Source of the DNA: Oscillospiraceae bacterium
GTDB lineage: Bacteria > Bacillota > Clostridia > Oscillospirales > Acutalibacteraceae
DNA length: 56,440 bases
Direction: 5' to 3'
Assembly (NCBI GenBank): GCA_015065445.1
Contig: SVQF01000004.1
Coordinates: forward strand, 1 to 56,440
The notes under the pieces are model-generated. The model saw only the letters and a program-made list of their open reading frames with translations, was not told where the DNA came from and searched no databases. The position numbers and the translations under genes were made by a program. Below, in pieces: positions 50,439 to 56,440 of this stretch. Each line of letters opens with the position of its first letter. Position 1 is the first letter of the stretch.

Positions 50439-50597
50439 GGCGTCCCAGAAGGGATTCTCTTCTCAACTATCGAACAGTCCACCGGACTGTTCTCCCGATT
50501 TCGTGCGGTCTGAGCCCTGCGAAATCGGAGTTCGTTTCTCATCCCTTCTGAGCCGAGAAAAGCACAAAACCACCCCCAGGGGTGGTTTTGGATTTTC
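50438..50597. mobile_element. insert with duplicated tRNA-Arg 3' end and three-way RNA fold
   Basis: The 20-bp tRNA 3' end TGGCGTCCCAGAAGGGATTC occurs in the tRNA (50598-50617) and again at 50438-50457, 160 bp away. Between them is a foldable unit: outer stem CAGAAGGGAT (50446-50455)/ATCCCTTCTG (50541-50550), with GAACAGTCC/GGACTGTTC (50472-50492) and CCGATTTCG/CGAAATCGG (50495-50529) inside. Direct repeats of a tRNA 3' end are the usual mark of integration, so this may be a remnant of an integrated element. There is no integrase. Confidence 0.6.
50566..50589 (-). terminator. terminator just behind tRNA-Arg
   Basis: AAAACCACCCC-CA-GGGGTGGTTTT. Confidence 0.9.
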
Positions 50598-50674
50598 TGG
50601 CGTCCCAGAAGGGATTCGAACCCCCGGCCTTTCGCTTAGGAGGCGAACGCTCTATCCTACTGAGCTACTGAGAC
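50598..50674 (-). tRNA. tRNA-Arg (anticodon CCU)
   Basis: 77 nt with encoded CCA. Acceptor GTCTCAG/CTGGGAC, D-arm AGCTCAGTAGGATAGAGC, anticodon stem TTCGC/GCGAA with loop CTCCTAA (anticodon CCT), T-arm GGGGGTTCGAATCCC. It reads AGG codons. It has its own promoter and terminator. Confidence 0.97.
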
Positions 50675-50685
50675 ATCGCTAACAT

Positions 50686-50714
50686 ATTATATATATTTTT
50701 GTTCTGTTTGTCAA
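50686..50714 (-). promoter_or_regulatory. tRNA-Arg promoter
   Basis: On the minus strand TTGACA (50709-50714), 17-bp spacer, TATAAT (50686-50691); a consensus promoter. Confidence 0.92.
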
Positions 50715-50781
50715 ACAATAATGAATAAATACGTTTATCACTCACACAATATTACTACTATATTATAAAGGTGGTAAAATT

Positions 50782-51231
50782 ATGCAGGAATATGTTGGCA
50801 GAGACGGCGACACAGTTAAGCTGCTGCGTGAGTGTGACGCAGGTATTAAGATGGGGATTTCGTCTATTGACGACGTTGTTGACGACGTGCAGGACCTCAA
50901 CTTTAAAAAACTGCTTTGCGACTGCAAACTGCAGCACGAAAAACTCGGTATGGAAGTGGGCGAACTGCTCGACTTACACTCTGACGAGGGCAAGGACCCC
51001 AACATTATGGCAAAGAGTATGAGCTGGATTAAGACCGAGGCAAAAATGATGGCTGACCGCAGCGACGCAACAATTGCCGACCTTATGACAGACGGGTGCA
51101 ACATGGGCGTTAAGTCGCTTTCACGCTACTTTAACCAGTACAGCAGTGCTGACGAAAAGTCACGTGACATCTGCGAACGACTTGTGGAAGTTGAACTCGG
51201 TCTCACAAACGACATCAGAAAATATCTTTAA
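50782..51231 (+). CDS. DUF2383-like ferritin-fold protein
   Basis: 149 residues, all helical, with AAGGTGG upstream. Helices carry LLRECDAGIKMGISSIDDVV, LLCDCKLQHEKLG and a basic C-terminal pair, a four-helix pattern like DUF2383/PA2169 proteins. Candidate metal ligands (Glu, His in KLQHEKLGMEVGE) are present, but the set of a di-iron site is not complete by eye. The function is unknown. It is monocistronic. Confidence 0.65.
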   Translation: MQEYVGRDGDTVKLLRECDAGIKMGISSIDDVVDDVQDLNFKKLLCDCKLQHEKLGMEVGELLDLHSDEGKDPNIMAKSMSWIKTEAKMMADRSDATIADLMTDGCNMGVKSLSRYFNQYSSADEKSRDICERLVEVELGLTNDIRKYL

Positions 51232-51234
51232 CAG

Positions 51235-51261
51235 AGTAAGGGCAGCCGCCCTTACTTTTTT
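51235..51261 (+). terminator. terminator
   Basis: AGTAAGGGC-AGCC-GCCCTTACT followed by TTTTT. Confidence 0.93.
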
Positions 51262-51271
51262 AATATTTTTA

Positions 51272-51300
51272 TTGAAAAAATTTATTACATTATATATAAT
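51272..51300 (+). promoter_or_regulatory. ddh promoter
   Basis: TTGAAA (51272-51277), 17-bp spacer, TATAAT (51295-51300), then AAGGAGG before the start. Confidence 0.85.
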
Positions 51301-51333
51301 AGTAGTGTTAATGATTTTAAGGAGGACAAAACT

Positions 51334-52311
51334 ATGAGCATTAAAATCGGAATTTTAGGCTACGGCAACCTCGGCAGAGGCGTTGAGGCTGCCATTAAAA
51401 AGAACGCCGACATGGAGCTTGTTGCAGTTTACACAAGAAGAGCTCCCGAGTCGGTTAAGGTTGCAAGCGGTGCGGCTGTAAAAAGCGTTAGCGACCTTGA
51501 GAGCGGAAACGAGCCGATTGACGTACTTATCATCTGCGGCGGCAGTGCTACTGACCTTCCTGAGATGACGCCTAAATTTGCGGCAATGTACAACGTAATT
51601 GATTCGTTTGACACACACGCAAACATTCCCGTTCACTTTGCAAACGTTGACAAGGCTGCCAAAGAGGCTGGCAAAATCGGAATTATCTCGTGCGGTTGGG
51701 ACCCGGGTATGTTTTCAATTAACAGACTCTACTCCACCTGCGTTCTGCCCGACGGCAAGGACTACACGTTCTGGGGCAAGGGCGTAAGCCAGGGACACAG
51801 CGACGCTGTAAGAAGAATTGACGGCGTTGTTGACTGCAGGCAGTACACAATCCCCGTTCCCGAGGCTCTTGACAAAGTCAGAAGCGGTGCTGACCCGACT
51901 CTTACTACCCGTGAAAAGCACACACGTGAATGTTTTGTTGTTGCTGAAGAGGGTGCGGACCTTGCACGTATTGAAAATGACATCAAAACTATGCCCAACT
52001 ACTTTGCAGATTATGACACGACCGTTCACTTTATCACTGCCGAGGAAATGGCACGTGACCACAGCGGACTTCCGCACGGCGGCTCTGTAATCTATTCGGG
52101 TACAACAAGCGACGGCACAAAGCACGTTATCGAATACAGCCTTAAACTCGACTCTAATCCGGAGTTTACAGGTTCGGTAATCGTTGCATACGCACGTGCT
52201 GCATACAAGCTCAACGCTGAGGGTCAGAGCGGTGCAAAAACTGTGTTTGACATCGCACCTGCTTACCTTTCGGCAAAATCGGGCGACGAACTCAGAGCAC
52301 ATTATCTGTAA
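51334..52311 (+). CDS. ddh: meso-diaminopimelate D-dehydrogenase
   Basis: 325 residues, the family length. Rossmann loop GILGYGNLGRGVE (7-19) binds NADP(H). The substrate part shows IDSFDTHANIP, GWDPGMFSINR, and KGVSQGHSDAVRRIDGV, all typical of Ddh. It forms meso-DAP in one step from tetrahydrodipicolinate, giving lysine and the peptidoglycan cross-linking residue. It is monocistronic with biased codons. Confidence 0.97.
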   Translation: MSIKIGILGYGNLGRGVEAAIKKNADMELVAVYTRRAPESVKVASGAAVKSVSDLESGNEPIDVLIICGGSATDLPEMTPKFAAMYNVIDSFDTHANIPVHFANVDKAAKEAGKIGIISCGWDPGMFSINRLYSTCVLPDGKDYTFWGKGVSQGHSDAVRRIDGVVDCRQYTIPVPEALDKVRSGADPTLTTREKHTRECFVVAEEGADLARIENDIKTMPNYFADYDTTVHFITAEEMARDHSGLPHGGSVIYSGTTSDGTKHVIEYSLKLDSNPEFTGSVIVAYARAAYKLNAEGQSGAKTVFDIAPAYLSAKSGDELRAHYL

Positions 52312-52327
52312 ACGCTAAAAAACAAAC

Positions 52328-52359
52328 CGCTTCCCGACGGCGTGTCCGTCATAAAGAAG
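52328..52359 (+). repeat. 32-bp repeat, left arm around the HIT/HAD genes
   Basis: CGCTTCCCGACGG followed by GTCCGTCATAAAGAAG. Its inverted copy at 53814-53845 matches 29 of 32 bases. Each copy lies directly behind a housekeeping gene (ddh, secA) and reads in the same sense as that gene. Confidence 0.8.
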
Positions 52360-52385
52360 GTTAGGTTTTAAACAGATATTTATAA

Positions 52386-52412
52386 GGCGAGGGTATACCC
52401 CTCGTCTTTTTT
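52386..52412 (+). terminator. terminator after ddh
   Basis: GCGAGGG-TATAC-CCCTCGT followed by CTTTTTT. Confidence 0.8.
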
Positions 52413-52554
52413 GCCATCTTTGATAGAAATCTTTGAACGGGGAAATGTATGAAAATGAAAACTGAACGGCTGACTCGCATATTTCCCAAGCGTAGACCAA
52501 TACTTTTTGCTGAAAAACGCCTTATAAATCGCAGAACGATTTTTTCTATGAAAT
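52413..52554. other. intergenic region before the HIT gene
   Basis: AT-rich, no gene and no strong hairpin seen. Confidence 0.5.
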
Positions 52555-52583
52555 TTGCATTATGTGATTGTATATGGTAAAAT
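52555..52583 (+). promoter_or_regulatory. promoter of the HIT-HAD pair
   Basis: TTGCAT (52555-52560), 17-bp spacer, TAAAAT (52578-52583). Confidence 0.6.
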
Positions 52584-52635
52584 TATGTCATAAATATCTA
52601 CGGTGAAAATTGTAAGATTTATAGGCGGTTATAAA

Positions 52636-53100
52636 ATGAATAATAATTGTATATGGTGTAACATAACAGAAAGCGAGAAGAAATATCTTCTTGTTAATAG
52701 CAGATATTGGAATGTGTTCTTGGCTGACAAGCAGGATTATATTGGAAGATGTATTTTTGTATTGAAAAGACATTGTGAATCACTGGCACATCTTAATGGC
52801 GAAGAATGGGCAGAATTGAAGTCGCTGGTTGAAAAGCTCGAAGCTGTAATAACTAAATCACTTGGGGCAAATATGTTTAATTGGAGTTGTTTAATGAACG
52901 ATTTTTACAAGTCAGAAACTCCGAATCCACATTTACATATTCATGTCAGACCAAGATATAATTCACCAATCACTATAAACGGAAAGACATATAACGATGA
53001 GGAATATGCTCATCACTATGATAATCATAAGCAGAACAAATTGACAGAATCAGAAAAGGAAACAGTATATAATCTTATTAAGGAAGCATTAGATGGATAA
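52636..53100 (+). CDS. HIT-family nucleotide hydrolase/transferase
   Basis: 154 residues from ATG 52636 (AGGCGG 7 nt before). CIWC at the start recalls the zinc pair of some HIT proteins. The catalytic HIT motif is PHLHIHVRPR (HxHxH). HIT proteins cleave or transfer nucleoside monophosphates from dinucleotides or aminoacyl-AMP. Codons are AT-rich compared with ddh and secA, which suggests acquisition. The stop overlaps the next gene by 8 bp. Confidence 0.88.
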   Translation: MNNNCIWCNITESEKKYLLVNSRYWNVFLADKQDYIGRCIFVLKRHCESLAHLNGEEWAELKSLVEKLEAVITKSLGANMFNWSCLMNDFYKSETPNPHLHIHVRPRYNSPITINGKTYNDEEYAHHYDNHKQNKLTESEKETVYNLIKEALDG

Positions 53101-53698
53101 CATAAAATGGATATTCTTTGATATCGGCTCTACGCTTGTGGACGAGAGCGAATGCTATGAAATTCGTTACAAAGAAACAACGGATAACACGGATGTTACC
53201 TATCAGGAATTCAAAAACAAAGTAATAGAGTTCGCAGCAACATCTGATAATCCTTATAAAGAGGCTTTACAATTCTTCAGTTTGCCAAAAACAAAATGGT
53301 ACACAGAATATGAAAAGCCGTATCCGTTTGCGGAAAAAGTTTTAGAGGAACTATCCAAAAGGTACAAGCTGGGCATTATCGCAAATCAGTACGCAGGCAG
53401 TGAACAGCGATTAACGGATTGGGGTATCGGCAAATACTTTGATTTGGTAATTGCTTCCGCTGAGGAAGGCGTCGAAAAACCGAATCTGGAAATATTCAGG
53501 ATTGCTCTTGAACGAGCAAACTGTCTGCCTGATAACGCTGTAATGGTTGGCGACAGAATAGACAATGATATTCTTCCTGCCAAAAAACTCGGATTGAAAA
53601 CGGTTTGGGTAAAGCAGGGCTTTGCAAAGTACCAACCAAAATCAGATGTGCCGGATTATACGATACAGACGCTTGAGGAAATATTAGAACAATTATAA
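53093..53698 (+). CDS. HAD-superfamily hydrolase
   Basis: 201 residues. Motif I is FFDIGSTLVDE: the nucleophile Asp is present but the second Asp of DxD is Gly, a variant seen in some HAD proteins. The Ser/Thr and Lys positions (IIANQ, VEKPN) and motif IV VGDRIDNDILPAKKLG follow in order. It is likely a small-molecule phosphatase. It overlaps the HIT gene by 8 bp, and the pair shares the same AT-rich codon use. Confidence 0.9.
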   Translation: MDNIKWIFFDIGSTLVDESECYEIRYKETTDNTDVTYQEFKNKVIEFAATSDNPYKEALQFFSLPKTKWYTEYEKPYPFAEKVLEELSKRYKLGIIANQYAGSEQRLTDWGIGKYFDLVIASAEEGVEKPNLEIFRIALERANCLPDNAVMVGDRIDNDILPAKKLGLKTVWVKQGFAKYQPKSDVPDYTIQTLEEILEQL

Positions 53699-53706
53699 AA
53701 CAAATG

Positions 53707-53740
53707 CAGCCTTCGGATTAACCGAAGGCTGTTGTTATTT
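53707..53740 (+). terminator. terminator of the HIT-HAD pair
   Basis: CAGCCTTCGG-ATTAA-CCGAAGGCTG followed by TTGTTATTT. Confidence 0.88.
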
Positions 53741-53770
53741 CTTACTCGTTATTCTTGACAAGAGTTACAG

Positions 53771-53808
53771 AAAAACAGACCGAAAGAGAATAATACTCTT
53801 TCGGTCTG
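53771..53808 (-). terminator. secA terminator
   Basis: CAGACCGAAAGAG...CTCTTTCGGTCTG with TTTTT on the minus strand. Confidence 0.92.
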
Positions 53809-53813
53809 TAAAA

Positions 53814-53845
53814 CTTCTTTATGACGGACGCCCCGACGGGAAGCG
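53814..53845 (-). repeat. 32-bp repeat, right arm around the HIT/HAD genes
   Basis: Inverted partner of 52328-52359 (29 of 32 identical). It lies between the secA stop codon and its terminator. Confidence 0.8.
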
Positions 53846-53853
53846 TTTTTATG

Positions 53854-56440
53854 TTAGTCTTCAATAGGCTGGTCAAGCGGTGTTGTGCAGCCGGGAGCGC
53901 CGTGGCACTTCTTGTACTTTTTGCCGCTGCCGCACGGACATGGGTCGTTAGGACCGACTTTCTTTTCCTTGCGGACTGTAACCTGCTTAGCGTTTGAATC
54001 GGTTTCGCTTGATGATGTTGAAGTAACTCTTGCAACTGCTCTTCTCTGAACGTCTGCCTTATGGCGAGGCATAAGAGTGAGCATCATCTTTGCTGTATCC
54101 TCACGAATCATAGCGGTCATTTCTTCAAACATATCGTATGATTCCATACGGTAAGCAACTACCGGGTCACGCTGAGCATAAGAACGAAGGTGAATACCTC
54201 TCTTGAGGTCTTCCATAGCGTCGATGTGGTCCATCCAGTAGGTATCAACGTTACGCAAAAGAATCATTCTCTCGAATTCGCCGAACATATCGTCGCCGAG
54301 AATTCTCTGCTTTTCTTCAAGTCTTTCTCTGCCACGGCTCTGAAGAAGTTCGATAGCGTCAACAGGGTTGAGGTCCTCAACATCTGTGAAGTCGTCGTCT
54401 GTGCAGATAAGCCATGACTTGTACTTTTCACGAAGTCCGTCAACGTTCCAGTCGTCCTTGCTTTCGCCCGAAAGATAGTTGTTGACGTTCTCTTCAATGT
54501 TCTGGTCGAGCATCTTGAGGATGGTTTCTGTAAGGTCAAGTCCGTCAAGAACCTGGTCACGCTGAGTATAGATAAGCTCACGCATACGGTTCATAACGTC
54601 GTCGTACTGAAGGGTGTTCTTACGGATACCGAAGTTTCTGCCCTCAACCTTCTTCTGTGAAGATTCAACGGTCTTTGTGATGAACTTTGATTCAATCGGC
54701 ATGTTCTCGTCGTTTGTGAGTTTTGCCATCATAAGCTGCATTCTGTCGCCGCCGAAAAGACGCATAAGGTCGTCTTCGCAAGAGAGATAGAACTGGCTTG
54801 CACCCGGGTCGCCCTGACGTCCCGAACGTCCACGGAGCTGGTTATCAATACGGCGTGCGTCGTGACGCTCTGTACCAAGGATGAACAGGCCGCCTGCCTC
54901 ACGGACTTTCTCTGCCTCTTCTTTAATCTCTTCTTTAAACTGAGCCTCAAGTTCGATGAACTTCTTTCTTGCTCTGAGGATATCTTCGTCGTCAGTCTCG
55001 GCAAAACCTGTTGCCTCGTCAATCTGCTCGTTTGTGAAAGACATCTTCTTCATCTCGGCTTTTGCAAGGAACTCTGCATTACCGCCGAGCATAATATCGG
55101 TACCACGGCCAGCCATATTTGTTGCGATTGTTACCGCACCGAACTTACCTGCCTGTGCGATAATAGCAGCCTCACGCTCGTGGTTCTTAGCATTAAGTAC
55201 GTTGTGAGCGATGCCTTCCTTTTTAAGAAGTTTTGAAAGGTGTTCACTCTTTTCGATGCTGATTGTACCAACAAGAACGGGCTGTCCTTTTTCGTGGCAT
55301 TCTTTAATCTGCTTGATAACGTTGTTGTACTTGCCTCTTTCAGTCTGGAAGATAACGTCCGGTTTATCATCACGGATGAGCGGCTTGTTGGTTGGGATTT
55401 CAACAACGTCGAGTTTGTAGATTTCGTCAAATTCGGGAGCCTCGGTAGCAGCAGTACCTGTCATACCCGAAAGCTTTTTGTAAAGGCGGAAGTAGTTCTG
55501 GAATGTGATGGTTGCAAGAGTCTTGCTCTCGTGTTCAACCTTAACGCCTTCCTTAGCTTCAAGAGCCTGGTGCAGACCTTCGTTATAACGTCTGCCTTCC
55601 ATAATACGGCCTGTGAACTCGTCAACGATTTTAACCTGACCGTCTTTAACAACGTAGTCAATATCACGTGTCATAACGCCGTGAGCCTTGATTGCCTGGT
55701 CGATGTGGTGACGGAGAGTCGTGTTTTCGATATCCATAAGGTCATCAACGGCAAAGAACTTTTCTGCCTTTTCAACACCGCTCTTAAGAAGAGTAGCAGT
55801 CTTAGCCTTTTCGTCAACGATGTAGTCGCCTTCGTAATTATCTTCAATATCCTCTTTGTCGTCGGTCTTTGCAACCTTAATCATCTTAAGGCTCTTTGCA
55901 AATACGTTTGCCTGACGGTAGAGGTCTGTTGAAGCGTCGCCCTTACCGCTGATGATAAGAGGAGTACGAGCCTCATCTATAAGGATTGAGTCAACCTCAT
56001 CGACGATTGCGAAGATGTGGCCTCTCTGTACTTTCTGTTCTTTATACTGAACCATATTGTCACGAAGATAGTCAAAGCCCATCTCGTTATTTGTTCCGTA
56101 AGTGATGTCGCAGTTATATGCCTCCTGACGCTGAGCGTTGTTCTTTTCGTGAACGATAAGACCAACCGTCAAGCCGAGAAAACGGTAAACCTTACCCATC
56201 CACTCGGAGTCACGCTTTGCAAGGTAGTCGTTAACCGTTACGATGTGAACGCCTTCGCCTGTGAGTGCGTTAAGATAAGCAGGAAGGGTTGCAACAAGAG
56301 TTTTACCTTCACCTGTTTTCATCTCGGCAATTCTGCCCTGATGAAGAACGATACCGCCGACAAGCTGAACGTCAAAATGACGCAGTCCGATAACACGGTC
56401 CGCAGCCTCACGGCATACAGCAAACGCATCGGGGAGAATG
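53854..56440 (-). CDS. secA: preprotein translocase ATPase SecA (5' end outside the window)
   Basis: About 861 residues are in the window; the frame is open to the right edge, so the N-terminus is missing. Walker A is MKTGEGKTL (near 56322), the DEAD-like box is [15 protein letters not shown], and NMAGRGTDI and [15 protein letters not shown] belong to the second motor domain. The scaffold and wing domains follow. The C-terminus has a zinc SEC-C motif ([16 protein letters not shown]) that binds SecB or ribosomes. SecA drives protein export through SecYEG. Codon use is that of a highly expressed gene. Confidence 0.98.
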   Translation of the reverse strand, partial: ILPDAFAVCREAADRVIGLRHFDVQLVGGIVLHQGRIAEMKTGEGKTLVATLPAYLNALTGEGVHIVTVNDYLAKRDSEWMGKVYRFLGLTVGLIVHEKNNAQRQEAYNCDITYGTNNEMGFDYLRDNMVQYKEQKVQRGHIFAIVDEVDSILIDEARTPLIISGKGDASTDLYRQANVFAKSLKMIKVAKTDDKEDIEDNYEGDYIVDEKAKTATLLKSGVEKAEKFFAVDDLMDIENTTLRHHIDQAIKAHGVMTRDIDYVVKDGQVKIVDEFTGRIMEGRRYNEGLHQALEAKEGVKVEHESKTLATITFQNYFRLYKKLSGMTGTAATEAPEFDEIYKLDVVEIPTNKPLIRDDKPDVIFQTERGKYNNVIKQIKECHEKGQPVLVGTISIEKSEHLSKLLKKEGIAHNVLNAKNHEREAAIIAQAGKFGAVTIATNMAGRGTDIMLGGNAEFLAKAEMKKMSFTNEQIDEATGFAETDDEDILRARKKFIELEAQFKEEIKEEAEKVREAGGLFILGTERHDARRIDNQLRGRSGRQGDPGASQFYLSCEDDLMRLFGGDRMQLMMAKLTNDENMPIESKFITKTVESSQKKVEGRNFGIRKNTLQYDDVMNRMRELIYTQRDQVLDGLDLTETILKMLDQNIEENVNNYLSGESKDDWNVDGLREKYKSWLICTDDDFTDVEDLNPVDAIELLQSRGRERLEEKQRILGDDMFGEFERMILLRNVDTYWMDHIDAMEDLKRGIHLRSYAQRDPVVAYRMESYDMFEEMTAMIREDTAKMMLTLMPRHKADVQRRAVARVTSTSSSETDSNAKQVTVRKEKKVGPNDPCPCGSGKKYKKCHGAPGCTTPLDQPIED

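Noticed and set aside
50437-50682. An 81-codon plus-strand frame across the tRNA-Arg region
   Set aside because: It runs antisense through the tRNA and its duplicated 3' end and the structured unit; this is a common false gene.
1-56440. CRISPR array, prophage or complete insertion sequence
   Set aside because: No regularly spaced short repeats, no Cas genes, no phage structural genes and no transposase were seen.

Overview
The window looks like a chromosomal segment of a gut-type Gram-positive anaerobe of class Clostridia, most likely Ruminococcaceae/Oscillospiraceae. This is inferred from a single-chain glycyl-tRNA synthetase, meso-diaminopimelate dehydrogenase, pyruvate phosphate dikinase, a DUF3793 protein beside a flavodoxin, FeoB with its small Cys-rich partner, many lipoproteins with short lipoboxes, and clear TTGACA/TATAAT promoters. 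No rRNA, CRISPR array or prophage is present. One tRNA gene, tRNA-Arg(CCU), is seen.

Layout. 1-6.3 kb: a four-helix-bundle gene with a partial duplicate of its 3' end, two overlapping membrane sensor genes (one a histidine kinase), and a clostripain-type lipoprotein protease behind a structured RNA leader. 6.3-10.7 kb: copy 1 of a repeat element set between duplicated terminator hairpins, a 1074-residue lipoprotein and a divergent TetR regulator. 10.7-22.2 kb: a metal-regulated operon (flavodoxin, DUF3793, ABC ATPase, FtsX-type permease), a MATE pump, a second flavodoxin with paired operators, a FeoA-FeoB fusion and a CDF metal exporter. 22.2-24.8 kb: a promoter, a roughly 140-nt folded RNA, a reverse transcriptase and an overlapping membrane acyltransferase; this is the best candidate for an undescribed system. 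24.8-32.3 kb: a surface protein, a DUF975 gene broken by one stop codon, glyQS, a divergent helical/vWA pair, a VanW protein and glmU. 32.5-43.1 kb: ppdK, the second Feo operon (feoA, feoA, feoB, Cys-rich protein) behind three tandem operators, a membrane glycan-type cluster, and gap. 43.1-50 kb: a second acyltransferase behind a long hairpin RNA, an exonuclease/DAHP synthase pair, a PadR-controlled membrane operon, copy 2 of the terminator-associated repeat, and a G5/3D cell-wall protein. 50-56.4 kb: tRNA-Arg with a duplicated 3' end, a ferritin-like gene, ddh, a HIT/HAD pair between inverted repeats, and secA running off the right edge.

How the genes fit together. Iron or manganese handling is the main theme. 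The flavodoxin operon and the second Feo operon share GTTAG-N6-CTAAC palindromes repeated about 34-35 bp apart, which implies one metal-sensing repressor (DtxR/IdeR-like, by analogy) that is not encoded here. The FeoAB-CDF operon has a strong promoter without these boxes. Small repeats in the window tend to sit at terminators or at the tRNA 3' end.
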